From Parasponia andersonii (taxonomy: Eukaryota; Streptophyta; Magnoliopsida; Rosales; Cannabaceae), in NCBI GenBank assembly GCA_002914805.1, contig JXTB01000123.1:613670-677669 (forward strand): a stretch of 64,000 nucleotides of DNA. Reading direction: 5' to 3'. The notes beneath the pieces are model-generated. The model saw only the letters and a program-made list of their open reading frames with translations. It was not told where the DNA came from and made no database searches. Made by a program: the position numbers and the translations under genes. Below, in pieces: positions 1 through 13,235 of this stretch (position 1 is its first letter; each line of letters opens with the position of its first letter).

Positions 1-155
1 ATTGAAGATACCAGCCAATATGTACATAAATATGTGTATATATATATATATTTATATATGTACGGACCGTGATAAATTTAATTATTGAAGATATCAGCCA
101 ATATGTACATAAATATGTGTATATATATATATGTGTGTACGGACAGTGATAAAAT
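1..155. repeat. Tandem duplication of an 85-base AT-rich unit
   Basis: Two adjacent copies of a unit of about 85 bases, the second slightly shorter, both starting at an ATTGAAGATA motif and both ending near a TACGGAC...GTGATAAA motif. They differ mainly in the length of an internal TA run and a few substitutions. The first copy begins at the very first base, so the array may extend outside the window. Confidence 0.85.
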
Positions 156-235
156 TATATATGATGGTGCAAAAATTCGATCGTGTCGGGTAAGAGGATA
201 ACAATATGATAGTATGAGCTTAATTATAGGCTAGT

Positions 236-238
<3 letters not shown>

Positions 239-278
<40 letters not shown>
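239..278. repeat. (TA)n microsatellite
   Basis: About 40 bases of uninterrupted TA dinucleotides, followed by a short TGTATATA tail. Confidence 0.95.
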
Positions 279-285
<7 letters not shown>

Positions 286-3200
286 ACACAACAATATAGA
301 TATAACACGGATTTCTTCTAAAAGCTTAAAGTGGACCGACATTCATTTTTATATCCTAACACTTGGTAAATCTTTCTTGCATAAAATTATCAAGGACAGA
401 AAGTAAGGTTTTCATTGTCATTACAAGTACTTATCCTATGGCCAGTTTCTATATATCTTACCAGTTAAGTTTCCTAGAGACAAAAAAAGTACATGGGGAC
501 ATTTCAGAAGCAGAGAAAAAGTCCTCTTAACTAAAACAAGCAAAATAGTTATCTTTCTCTACCTCCATGATTGTCATATATTCGGCCAGTTGTTTTCATG
601 TCTGAATCTGAAAGTTGATAAACATCATGACTTTCTAGGTATAGTAGTGGAAAGAAAAATAAAATAACGATGTATTATTGTTGCAATATGATCGCAGTGA
701 AAAGAGTAATTATAACTTTTTTTGTCGGCCTTAAAAATGGTCCTTTTTTTTTTAAAAAAAAAAATAAGTTTAACTAATCATCTTTATTTAAATTTATTAC
801 AAATTAAAGAAAAATACCTAATATTACCTAATCTTTATTTTATCTTATTAGAGATAATAAATTTTCACGTCTATTTCCGGTGTGACTCGAATCTAGAATC
901 GAGATCCTAAGTAGTGTAGTTCTTGCTACTTGAATCAACTTATTTTGTCAAAACGTAAAAAAATAAAACGTCTTAAAAATAGTTCTTTAATTAATCTATT
1001 TACAAGAATGATTTTAATTATTGAACAAACCCAAGATAGGAGTTAATTTGTTGACTTGGTTGACAATTATCGGAGCAGTATTAGAGAATGTGCTCCACTG
1101 CTCCCAAGAGCTAAATGGGACAATTGAAGCAACCAATTACGATAAAGACATTTATTTTGATAAAATGAATTGACTTAAACGGTAAGAATATTAATTATCT
1201 AAGATCTTCGAGTCAAATCAAAGATAGACGTGAAAGCCTATTATTTCTAATCGGATAGAGTGAAGATTGGACAATAGTATATATTTTTCTTTAATTTATA
1301 ATAAGTATAAGTTATTAGTTAAGTCTCATTTTATTAAAAAAAAATATCTATTTTTTTAATCTCTAGGCAAAAGTATTATGATAAAAATTATATTCTTTAT
1401 ATATATATATATATAGACAATTAATGATTTTTGTAAAACCATTATAGATAGACAAAATGCATTTTGTATGAATTATAAATTATGTACAAAACGTAATTAA
1501 TGATAGTGAGTTTTTTCATTTTTTTTTCACACCCATAAAATGATAGCACTATTATATGCTAATGATATTTCACAATTGGGATGTTTGTCACCATGCTCAA
1601 AGTAGAGTTTTTGTTAATAGATAATAACGCCATGGAAACATAAATCTTGTCTTACTCGTGTTTTAAATTGCTGACATAGAATAAGATCCTATAATTCTTT
1701 TTCCTGGGTAAAATAGCTCCTGTATGCTCCTCCGGTTGAAGTTCATTAAAAGGCTTCTCTCTCTCTCTCGTTTTGGATGATGGGGATCTAATTTTCATTG
1801 TATGAATTAATTAATAATGGAGGTAGATCTGATTATTATCTATTTCATTATTTTAAGAAATTTAATTTGGAAATTCATAAATATACATATTCATTTGTAT
1901 GTATACATTTTTAACCTGTCCGTACGTATACCTTTTTCCACTATTCGATTTCAATTCAGTGACTATTATTTAATGGCTTTTTGTTCTTTTTTTTTAATAT
2001 TACCATGATTAATTGCGTGTTGTACATAATTCATAACTCATATATAAAATGCATTTCATCTGTCCATAGTAATTTTACAGTCTCTCCCTTCCTATTATAT
2101 ATATAACACAAGATACATAGTCTATATATAATACCGGCCAGATCAATGCCTGATTAATCTGGCTTTTAACTTCCAGGTGAACGTATCATAACTTTTTACC
2201 TACATAATATTAGTGAGGCCGACATAGGGTTCAGTGTGGGGCATCTGCTACCACTTAAGTTTTTAAAATTGCCTTTTTGTCTCATAAATTATTTTACTTT
2301 CTCTAATCACCATTAATTGCTCCAATTTAATTTGTTTTTTTGCCTCTATGCATCTTTTTTTTTCCCTATTATACCCACACTTATCAATTAGGTTTCTTTC
2401 ATTTTATTTCTCTTATTTATCTTCCCATTAATTTTAATCACAATTTATTGGTTTTAGTAAACAAGAGTGAGTATATTGAATTATGTGAGCTTAATATCGA
2501 CTAAACCATAAAGAATTTCTTAAAATTAAATATAATTTTCAAAAGAAATATATTTTGTTAATATCAATTTTTTATATAACTTTGTTTCCTTTGTTATATA
2601 ATTGTATTTTTATCCATTATGGTATTTTTAGGATACACCTAGATTTCTGTTGTTTGTTAGGTTTTGATAATTTCTTGAAATATTATATATATATATATAT
2701 ATATAATTTGGGAAGTTATATAGAAATATTATTTAAAAGAAAAAGCCGATCCTAAAAGAAGTATCTAGTGCAAAATATGGTGTAACGGAGATAAATTTTT
2801 GGAGACATTCCTTAGATTCTAGGCTTTCAATCTCACAAATATACCCCACTGGAATAAAATCTTGGATCCGCCACTGTATAATAATAATAATAACAATAAC
2901 GAATTGGCCGGAGCCCAGTCAATACGTTTTCATCCGTTAGTTTAACTAACGAAAACCTTAATTGTAATATGTATTTATCATGTAAGAGAGTTTAAGCCAA
3001 AAAAAGAGGTAAGAGAAAAGAGGAGTTATATAGACAGAGATTGTTTTTATCACTTAAGCTAACGTTTATGTTCTTTAGGAATCACTTGACCTAGCTAACT
3101 CGTCAACGTGATCATAATTAGAATAATATAAAAAAACCATTTAGAAAATTATATGTATAATCTATCTCATAGACAAAATTGGTCATTTGAGAAGGACTGA

Positions 3201-4298
3201 ACACGGAAGCATTAAACTGGTGTTATCTTTTTCAAACAAAAAAATGCATGATTCGTCGAAGTAACATATTATATTAATTATACAAGGTGAAAAATAAGGA
3301 AAAGTGTGAAAGAGTTTTAAAGAATACGAGAAATGAATGCGATAAATTTCTAGACCAAACTACACATCACCGATAGCAATGACTATGACCAATCATGATC
3401 ATAAGGTATATGTCATATATATATATATATATATATATATGTGTATGTATATAATTTACAGCTGATTTATAGATGACAAACATTTAACAACAAACAACCT
3501 CAAAAGCGCCTAGCTTGTTCTATGCATGTATGTCACTGTCCCCTTTAATTAGCCAACCATTTCAGTTTTTTATATTGTTGAATATGCTTTCGTTAATTTG
3601 AAAGAGTTCCTTCAAAAATTAATAATTATATATAGTGACACGAAAATTGATATTTACATTAAAATATATATATATATATATATATATTTCATTTGAGATC
3701 CCAAACACCCATATATAAACTATCATTTTTTAACTTGCAATAAGTTAGATTGATTTGGATTGATCATTATCAAATTATTGAAAATGCATAAGAACTAGAT
3801 TAATTTGAATCGATTGATGTATCCAATTATCATAGATACATAACGAATTAGATTAATTCAATTGATTCATTTAACTACCATGGACGCTAATACAAAAATA
3901 TTGGACATGCCACCACTGAAAGGGTAATACAACAGTTAGGATGTCTCTCTCTTCACTCTTTCCTCTCAAGGGTTTGATGCTTCATAACTCCATTTTAGTG
4001 CCATGCCGTGTTAATAGCTTGTACGGAATTGGAATGTGATAACTGACGTAAAAATTGGCTCTATCCTTTGAATAGAATTACATCACCAAACCCTTATAGT
4101 CTCATTGTTAGGCTATGGGTTTGCGAGGTAGACAGTGATAACAAGGATGGCAAAGCATAAACACTAGACATGCCTAAGGTAATACATACACGCGCTTGCT
4201 CCTGATCAGTTGCGTGACAAAGGATGGAAACTTGAAACTGAGGAAGGGCAAATTGGCAACAATGTCATATCCCCACATACATCTGATCAGGTGCAGTT

Positions 4299-4386
4299 CA
4301 CGTGACCCAGCGATCCCGAATCGGACTCAGCCCCACCAAGTGCTTCCCCTTTGGCCCAAAACTAAAAGGCCACCCCACCCCACGTG
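4299..4386. promoter_or_regulatory. Pair of G-boxes in a GC-richer island
   Basis: Two perfect CACGTG palindromes lie at 4299-4304 and 4381-4386, inside a roughly 250-base stretch that is richer in G and C than the rest of the region. CACGTG is the core bound by plant bHLH and bZIP factors. No transcript or gene can be assigned to it; it lies about 9 kb beyond the 3' end of the SPL8 gene. It may be a promoter, an enhancer or chance. Confidence 0.25.
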
Positions 4387-6742
4387 CACCCTTTGAAAAG
4401 TAATCTCTCCACGAGCAGTGCCAGTTTTGCGTGGGAGATGGTCCCTTCTGATGCTACCATTTAAATTGTCTGGGCCCCTCAATCCCCTAGCCCTATTAAC
4501 ACAAATTTTTGTACCACTAGTCACTTAATTAATTACCAACGGTGAGAAAAATTCCCCTTCTTTTTTTTTTTTTTTTAATAGATTTTGAGACTCAAAATTT
4601 GGGATGAGTGAGAAAAAGAAGAGATTGGGACCCGCAAAACTGGAGATGGAGGAGCTGAAGGAAATGTTGCAGTTATATAATGAAACAAAGTACTCACTTT
4701 TCATTCTCTTCCTATCTAACAAATGAGCTTCCATCTGATTTCTTGTGAATTTGGACCACTTTTACGGTTTACTATTCCCTTCTTGTATAGAGACAGATAT
4801 GTGTACAGCATATGTATATCCATATCGATGAAAGTGATGAACAAGGTTTGGACTAATGTCAATGTCATGATACAACTTGTCATGAAGCTCTTCTATATAT
4901 TCGATAGCTGGTATATTTTTCATCCATTTTTTTCTCTACCTGTCTTCTTCTTATTCTTTAATTGAAAAGAAAAATATATAGTAAAAGGAAAAGGGTTTAT
5001 AAGAATGAGAATGAACGAGTTGTCATTTTTCTAGTTTCACTAACTATATGAGGGTTTATTAATACTTGTATCTTAAATGAGTGAGCAAACAACATAAATG
5101 GATGAGAAAGTGAAACAATGCTTCCTTTAGTTTCATTCCCTTTGAGCGTATCACTAATTTTTAAACATGCCGTAAAATTATTGCGTGGGTGATTTTTCTA
5201 TGAATTAGATATCAAAGCACACACCACACATACACATGAATAACATGTAATTAAAACCTTTTCTAATAAGGGGAACTAAATGGAACATGAATTTGATAGA
5301 AGTTTTGAGAGTAAAGCTTTTTAATAATATCAATTAAAAAATGAGAACAATCTTTTGTCAAATTCATGTTCAATCAATGAATTGATATCATATCATATTA
5401 AAAATTTAAATGAAAATGATACTATTGAAAATTTTGTTTATAGCTTAAGATTTGAAATGTATAATCCATCAATTCATTAGCTGAATAAAACATTGAGAAA
5501 AAAAAATTGAACAAATAATTCGGATTTTAAAATAATCAAATTTGAGGGGTAACCTTCTCCATCGATAATTAGACAAAAAATTAAACTTCAAATTTCTTTT
5601 TTACTTTACGGAGCTAGGGGATTCGAATTCGAAGCTATGCCTGCAACCTCAAACAACAAAACATCATTGAATCCAAAGGTCATACAAATAAGAATTAGAG
5701 CCATCAATCTAGACATTTTTACATTGTGTTTAAGTAATGATTTTTTTTTAAAGAATCTTTTCACCCTTTCACTGAAAAAAATAAATTATTACAAAGGGAC
5801 ATTGTCAATATGTATTCTATGATGATTCTCTAAATTTTGCTGAGGAAAAAAATAGTGAGGGAAAATAATACAAAGAAAAAGGATGATGAATACGTACATT
5901 TTCCTAAACTTTCATAAATTTTGTAACTTTTATCGCACTTAATTTTTTATTTTTTGGATAATTCTAAACCTTCGAAAGCTACATTAAAATTTTCTTCCAT
6001 TTTCTCTAAACTTTTTCCCTCTCTTTTTTTGTTAAAATCCAAACAAGATAAAAGAAAATTCCTCCAAAAGTAATTTCTTTCGTACCTACATGCTGAGTTC
6101 GAAACAGAGTCTAGTCATATTTGAAAATTTCAAATTCCACAGGTATATATAATACATGTCAAGATATATACATGGATATTTGTATCCTTAAAAAATATAT
6201 AAAGAAATATTTATATATTCTTCAGGTTAGGTGTTTTTTCAACAGAATTAACAGATAGAAGAGTTGATGAGTGAACATAAACTAAGATAAATTCATGGTG
6301 ATTAACAAATTTGAGCTAATCTTAGGTAGCAATGGCCAATGGGTGCAACCACCACTTGATAGGGTGTTAGTTGTTTGAGAGGCAACCGCCCAACCCGCCC
6401 CCATTTGTTCATCGCTTAAGATCATTGTTTTGCCTCACAGTCGTCCTAAGTGGACTCCCTTCACCCAAGCCAAAATCCAACTACTTTTATTTTTAATCAA
6501 TAAATTAAAATGAAAAAAAAAAAAAACAAAACGAATCAATTTTTTTCCCGGCAAGGCTGGTTGTACTTAAATAAGAGAAAATTATAAATTACGACTGGGC
6601 TTTGGAAAAATACTCATTATATATGGGTTCTCAAAACTAACAAGAATATCCTCGATAATCTCAAGAGTTAATTATTCCACCTGACCTTTGTATTTTCCTT
6701 TTCAAAATTAACATGCGAAAAAAATAAAGCTAATAACATTGG

Positions 6743-7727
6743 TGTTGGGGATAAAAGGAAGAATGGACTCATCGAAGAGATCAAACAATTGCGAAGCATG
6801 ACAAAATATTCAAAATACCAGATGAATCAATTTTATAAGAAACACACGTTCAAACAACCACTGTTAAAAGTTATAATAAGACACCAAAAATTATAGTGGT
6901 TTAGTCATAAATTGGCTTATGTCCACTCTAGCACACCGCAGCAATATTATTGATAAATAATAATAAACAGATTATAAGACAATTCCCACATAATAATTTT
7001 TCTAAAAAGAATTATGAGAAATTCAAATGTTTCACTCTCTCTTTATCTCACCAATTCTATATGCCCATTATTCTTCTTCGATTATTTACCCAAAGAAGAA
7101 ACCTTATACAAGAACTCAGAAAGAATCAAGCAAACCCTAATATTTAATACTCACTCTTTGCTTTCCATCTCTTTCTGTATTTTCTTATTCTCTGCCTTGA
7201 TTATCACAAAATATGTTTCATCTCTCTATCTCTCTATAGGAAACTTGCAATCCTTTGTACGTTACATCGTGAAATGAATTCTGGTAGTTCTCTCTATTGA
7301 TATGTTCCCCGTACACCTACTTATAGAATCATACCAAAATAGTTCCCATTTTCTAGACTAGGAAACTCTCTTCTCATCTCTCCTTGATTATCCAATTATA
7401 GAAATGACTCATAAAGACTCTCCACCCGCTTTCCTAATTATAATTAAGCTTATGAATCTACCCACTTAATTACAATAAAGAAATCCATAATCTTTACATT
7501 ACAGTAAAGCCTGTGAATGGTAATACTAAGTCTTCACATGGTCTCCTGATTGTCATGGCATATATATGGAATGTCTTGACAAACTATTCCTCTAGAAAGT
7601 TTTATTTTCTATCGTAATGCTCGTTTGGAATGTCGAGACAAACCTGATTCTTTTTGTGATTTTCTTTCTCAGTCAAGACAGCCTGTCTGACTGTGATAAC
7701 ATTGAATGTCAAAGTCAAATTATCACA
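6743..7727 (-). repeat. LTR of the first Copia-like element (3' LTR in minus orientation)
   Basis: Starts TGTTGGGGAT and ends ATTATCACA on the plus strand. It aligns along its whole length with 8992-9989, with many scattered substitutions and small indels. The last 350 bases reappear, in the opposite orientation, at 63703-64000. Confidence 0.85.
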
Positions 7728-8991
7728 AATCTCCACTTAGCTCTGAATTCAATGTTTCACTACTGCTACTTTACCCTAGCTTAGTGCCATGCTTACTGAT
7801 CAGGATCAAATGAGCCTTAAATTTAATCATTGCAGTATCCTGGAGTTTCCACAACCTTGTGCTCTCTATCCTTGGCTTCTTCTAAACTAGTCTTTTATCC
7901 TTCATCTCATACCCAAATTCCTAGTGTTGCCAAGATGAAGCCTCTTCATGTGATGAAGTCCATAGATCTGTTACATGTGAGTCTCTGATATTGTAAGTTC
8001 CACCTCATTTTCAAATCTTCCATTCTCTCTTGACCCATTCTCCCAAAGTGCACCCATTAGATTTCAACTAGTCTAATCTTTATCATAATTTTTTAATCTC
8101 TGTCTTAACAGCCAGTCCAACTATCTCAACATTGAATGTTAAAGTCAAATTATAATAATTCTCCACCTAGCTTTGAATTCAATATTCCTTGCTATTTGAT
8201 ATCTTAACCTGCAACTTCTAAAAAACGAACATTTTCCATAGATAATAATATATGCCTCTACCATGCGACAGAATTCTTGAAGCACCACCAATATTTGCAT
8301 GACCAAAGTCTAGAACTCCTTGTGTTGTGTATGCCAACCTATTAAACACTTTGTGACTTTTATTATACACAGAGTTCAGACAAAACTTAATATCAAAGTT
8401 TGTCTTTCCCAAATAGATTTTCTGAATACAACTCAGCCAGACCTTTCTTACATACATGCTCTCATCTTTCATGCATCAATTCCATTTTGACTCTCGCATC
8501 TGTCACAAGAAATGCATATCCATGTTGTAGTAGATTTCTCTTCTAATACGATAAATATATTCTGATCGAAACAAATTTCTCTTCTGATTTGATAGACGCT
8601 ACACTTCTAGTTACATTTACTCTATCAAAGAAAATAAGACATCTGAGATTCCTATTACGTTTAAAGTGCCTTTGATGTCCTTCATCACACTGCATACTCT
8701 CTTACCAAGTATTCCCCATTCACTAAGAGCTCTATTGTCACAATTTGCCTTCCTCCATTCTCTATTATGGATTCTTCGTCTTTAGCTTACTTTGGACATG
8801 GTATCTTGAAGATCTCCTCTCCAATGATCACTTGAGCCTTCTTCTGTTTAAATAAGATTGTCTTCATCTAGCTTCTCCAAACTCCTAAAATCTCCATTGC
8901 CGTCAAACGATCGCATCTTAACATTCATTATTGCCATCTCCAATAAGAAAATCAAAAGTCATGTGAATCGATCCAAGCTCACTACATCAGT
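7728..8991 (-). mobile_element. Interior of the first Copia-like element, non-coding
   Basis: No domain is recognisable. At about 8090-8180 the sequence repeats the LTR-end/polypurine junction found at about 7670-7760 (the motif CAAATTAT followed by TCTCCACCTAGC), so the interior contains a second worn copy of the element's own terminus, a sign of nesting or rearrangement. Confidence 0.55.
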
Positions 8992-9989
8992 TGTTGGTGA
9001 TGAAAGGAAGAATGGACTCAGTGGATAGATTAGACAGTCACCAAGCACGACAAAACATTCGGGATATCAGACGGATCAATTTTATAGAAAACACACGCTC
9101 AAAAAACCTCCATCAAAACCAATAACAAGACACCAAGAATTATAGTGGTTCAACCATAAATCAACCTACATCCACTTTAGCACACTGCAATAATATTATT
9201 GATAAACAGTAATACACAGCAATTTCCACAGAATAATTTCCCTAGAAAGAATTATGACAGATCTGTTTCACTCTTCTCTGTCTCACCAATTCTCTCTGTC
9301 CATCATTTTTCTTTGACTATTTACCCAAAGAAGAAACCTTATACAAGAACTCAGAAAGAATCAAGCAAACCTTAGTATTTAACACTCACTCTTTGCTTTC
9401 CACCTCTTTCTATATTTTCTTATTCTTTGCCTTGATTACTAGAGAATATGCTCCGTCTCTCTATCACTCTAGAGGAGTCTCTCTAGAGGAGACTTATAGC
9501 CCCTTGTACGTTATATCGTGAGATGTATTCTGGTAGTTCTCTCTATTGATATGTTCACCCACAAACCTACTTATAGAATCATACCAAAAAGGTTTCCATT
9601 TTTTGGACCAAGAAACTCTCTTCTCATCTCTCCTTAATTACCCAATTATAGAGATGATCTATAAAGACTCTCCATCTATTTTTCTATTTATAATTAAGCC
9701 TATGGTTCTACCCACTTAATTACAATAAAGAAATCTGGAAACTTTACATTACAGTAAAGCCTATGAATAGTAATACCAAGTCCTCACACGGTTTCCTGAT
9801 TATCATGATATATATATGGAATATCTTGACAAACTAATCCTTTAGAAAGTCTCATTTTCTGTCGCGACGCCCGTCGCGATGCCCGTTTAGAATGTCGAGA
9901 TAAACCAGATTCTCTATGTGATTGCCTTTTTCGGTCATGACAGTCTGTCCGATTGTCATAACATTGAATGTCAAAGCCAAATTATCACA
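8992..9989 (-). repeat. LTR of the first Copia-like element (5' LTR in minus orientation)
   Basis: Direct repeat of 6743-7727. It contains a short local duplication near 9465-9490 (GAGGAGTCTCTCTAGAGGAG) and a small tandem repeat near 9863 (CGCGACGCCCGTCGCGATGCCCGT). No classical initiator-methionine tRNA primer site follows it on its interior side. Confidence 0.85.
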
Positions 9990-11043
9990 CTTGGGTTATG
10001 GAACGACATTTTATAGTTCTGCATCGTTAGACAATACTATTGTATGATAAGCAATTGATGAATTAGAATGATTTAATTTGCAGGGTGAAATTTGTCTCGA
10101 TTTGTTATTCAAGGGATAATTTTGGATATTTTTCTGTAATTAAGTGTAAGATTTATGCTAAACTGTCTTTAATACGGTGAATAAAAATTTATCTGTATTG
10201 TTTAATGTTTTTGTTAGAGATTAACGTCGTAATTCTTTAATACCAGGAGCAATAGGAAACGAACTAAACACACATATCTATACTGATTCACTCTCAATAT
10301 AAAAGGAACTCATACTTTCAGCGGTTACATATTTTCCCAAGAATAATTACAAGAAAATCTGCCATCTCTCATCGCTTTGATCATATAGCACTCTCTGTAT
10401 AATCTCACACTTAACCTAAATCAGCCCCTAATATTCTTTATACACTAAAAAAGCTAGGCAACCGACATACACGTGTCCCAAAATACTCCTATTTGCATTA
10501 TGTATGCAAATATTTCTTCTAAAGTAATTTTTCTCAGTATAATTAGGGTCTTATTTCTTACAATTATCTCATCTAAAAGGCTATTACTCTAAAATGTCAT
10601 ATAACTGGGAAAAAAAATAAAATTCCAAGGAAAATAGTGGGAATGCTTATAAACCCAATACTGTCAAAAAGAACACATATTCTGTTTTCCCCTTTGCTTT
10701 TGAAAGGATATTAAATAACGTATTATTGGGTATAAATGAACATCTGCACAATTAACTTACCAGTATGCAGCTTGTGCATTCGAGATATATATATATATTT
10801 ATATGTGGGCACCGATCTAATAGGTATTTTTTTTTTATCTATATATAGGTATCAATTTAGCTAATGAAAATTTAGCATGCACAATTTTTTATTATAAAAA
10901 ATAAGAGAGAGAAAGAATATTAATGATGCACGTCTTTTCATGCACTTCATTATAGTTATTGAGTCACCATTAAATGGTTATCCAATGGCTAAAAAAAAAT
11001 ACCTACTCGTAAGTAAAAAAAAAATACTTATTAGATTGGCAAC

Positions 11044-11089
<46 letters not shown>

Positions 11090-13235
11090 TAAAATCGTAC
11101 GTAAATAAAATTAATATTGAGAGGTTAGGGTGTGTGTGTGTGAGAAAGAGAGAGAGAGATTGGAGGAGGAAGGTTCAACTAAATGATAATGTACAAAATT
11201 CTTGCAAAAATCCATGCATGTACTATTAAATTGGATTATGTTATTCCTCAGCCAATTCTCTTTGTTTTTATTATTCTGCTTTTCATCATTAGAACCAAAC
11301 AAATTTTGCTTTTGCCTGAACAACTCGGTAAACAAATTAAGGATAATAGTACTATACTCTTAATTATTAGATATTTAAAGTTTACTTGTATGTAAAAGAC
11401 TGGCCCCACTTAAACTTCCGGGAAAGTGCAATGAGGTTTCTTATGTTGGTATAAGAAATTGAGCCCGATATGATCAGTCACTTCCGATATATCCCAAACT
11501 GAAAAATCAAGAGAAACAAAACAAGCTGTGTGAGATTTCATAATCACAATTGTAATTATCAATAGGTACAATTTTCATATAGTGTGGCTTTATTAATTAT
11601 ATTAATCAGTTACAGCCTGACTTTCTCGGCCCCGCTGCATGTCGCTTTTGAGTGGACACTAGATTTTTACTTATGTTCGTGTTTGCCTTAGTAACTTCAA
11701 TCATTTGATTTCTACTTCTTTATTATTTATTAGCCATGACATAATCCTTATTTGCGTATATAATTGGCAAGTCTTTTTTGACAACGAGAAAAGGGAGATG
11801 GGGTGACCAACGGTCACTTCTTTTAGGCGTGATTACGGGAGTTTTAACCTCGTTCAATAATATTTTTCAAAATTATATTGACCGATTATTATTACGAATA
11901 GTAGAATAAATTACCTAAATTTTATTTAAATAATTAGTAAGAATAGTATTCTGAAGATACTGGATAGTAGAATGAATCATCTGAATTTCATCTAAACATT
12001 TAGTGAGAATGATACTCTCAAAATAAAAAAATAAGATATTGAACTAATAGATAAATATTCTCACATTTAAAATTCTCGAAAAAGTCACACAAATTCGAAT
12101 ATACGCCCAACAACATTCAGACATTCAAGATAATCAAGTGAGTAGCAAGTTACTTCTATCATATTGTACTTAATTAGTAAAACTAAACTAGGTATTAGTC
12201 ATAAAGCCAAAACAAAATAATTAATAATCTACTTTAGGACTACTACTAGGCTCGTTAATTTTAACTTTGACCATCTTATAAAAGTGACTTGACAAGTTAA
12301 TAAAAGAACGTATATGCGATATTCACGATAGATAGTAAATAAAATTTAGTAGACAAGACTTGCTGTATGTATCATCATTGACCATATTTTTCAAAGTAGT
12401 TCTCTTTGAGTTTCTTCAAAATTTTAATTCGGGAGGGAGAAAAAAAAAAAAGAAAATCCAACTTAGATCCAGCCATTTAGATGATGTGCACTCTTTTGCT
12501 ACCAAATGGGTCCGCTAAAACAAATTAGGACTCCAATATCAATAATAGCCGCACAAAATAATTGGCATAGGATAATGAGAATTGAGAGAGAGAAAGATTT
12601 CGGCTATCTGATTAATTTGGGTGCACAACTATAACTTTGGCTTAGACAGCCTCCATTTAGGAGACAAGCTTTCAGGGCTTAACGCCCTCTTGGCTCTTTC
12701 CTTTTATCATTATTCCTTGGATATTTAATAAAGGAGAAATAAAAAATTGTAACACGTGGTCAATTTTTATCGTTTCTATACGTGTTACTGCATTTTCCAG
12801 GAAAATTCCAGCACCGGACAAAAAGTAAATAGTGCCAATAGCCCAAAGTGAGTGTAGTAAACCTTGCACAACTCGTGCTTTCCACAACTTTCTCTGAAAC
12901 CAAACAGACCCTTTAATTGGAAAAGTTCCAATTTTTTCTAATAAAAGTTTTCACCCTAGCTCCAATTTTCCTTTAACATAAATTGATACAAGGCAGAGAA
13001 AAATAGATAATTTTAAAAGGGGAATTGGGAATATTAATTTCATTCCACCTCAATAAAAAGAGAACTAAAAAAAAAAGGAAAAAAAAAAAAGAAATAGGAA
13101 GCTCAGCTCCTTTGGACTCAAACTTAAATTCAATGGAAGATTAACAACTAAATACTACTTAAAAACAAATGTTATTTGCTAATATCCTCCTTAGAAGTTG
13201 CATAAGAGCCCAGTAGATATACTAATAATCCATTT
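9990..13235. other. Intergenic DNA without a supported gene
   Basis: AT-rich, with a (TA)n run at about 11046-11086, a GA run at about 11146-11160 and poly-A tracts near 12440 and 13070. Open frames are short and show no domain. This is the 3' side of the SPL8 gene, and the transcript's 3' UTR should lie in the last few hundred bases. Confidence 0.55.
11046..11086. repeat. (TA)n microsatellite
   Basis: About 40 bases of TA dinucleotides. Confidence 0.95.

Larger units (their letters stand above)
156..6742. other. AT-rich intergenic DNA, no gene supported
   Basis: Open frames here are short (under about 85 residues), low in complexity and rich in F, I, N and K, as expected by chance in AT-rich DNA. 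Several TA runs occur (239-278, about 3415-3440, about 3663-3690). Between about 4190 and 4740 the composition is clearly less AT-rich than the surroundings, but no splice-compatible reading frame or known domain could be made out. Confidence 0.6.
6743..9989 (-). mobile_element. Decayed or non-autonomous Copia-like LTR retrotransposon
   Basis: Two direct repeats of about 1 kb (6743-7727 and 8992-9989) flank an interior of about 1.26 kb. Both repeats begin TG and end CA. The bases outside are ATTGG on the left and CTTGG on the right, a 4-of-5 match that fits a worn 5-base target duplication. Read on the minus strand, a purine-rich AAGTGGAGATT sits directly before the left LTR, resembling the AAGTGGGAGATT polypurine tract of many plant Copia elements, so the element runs leftward. 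The interior has no recognisable gag or pol; its longest open frame is 84 residues with no known motif. It is either a large non-autonomous derivative or a heavily deleted copy. Confidence 0.75.

Noticed and set aside
1-13000. tRNA, rRNA or organelle-derived sequence
   Set aside because: No tRNA-like cloverleaf motifs or conserved rRNA words were noticed here or elsewhere in the window.
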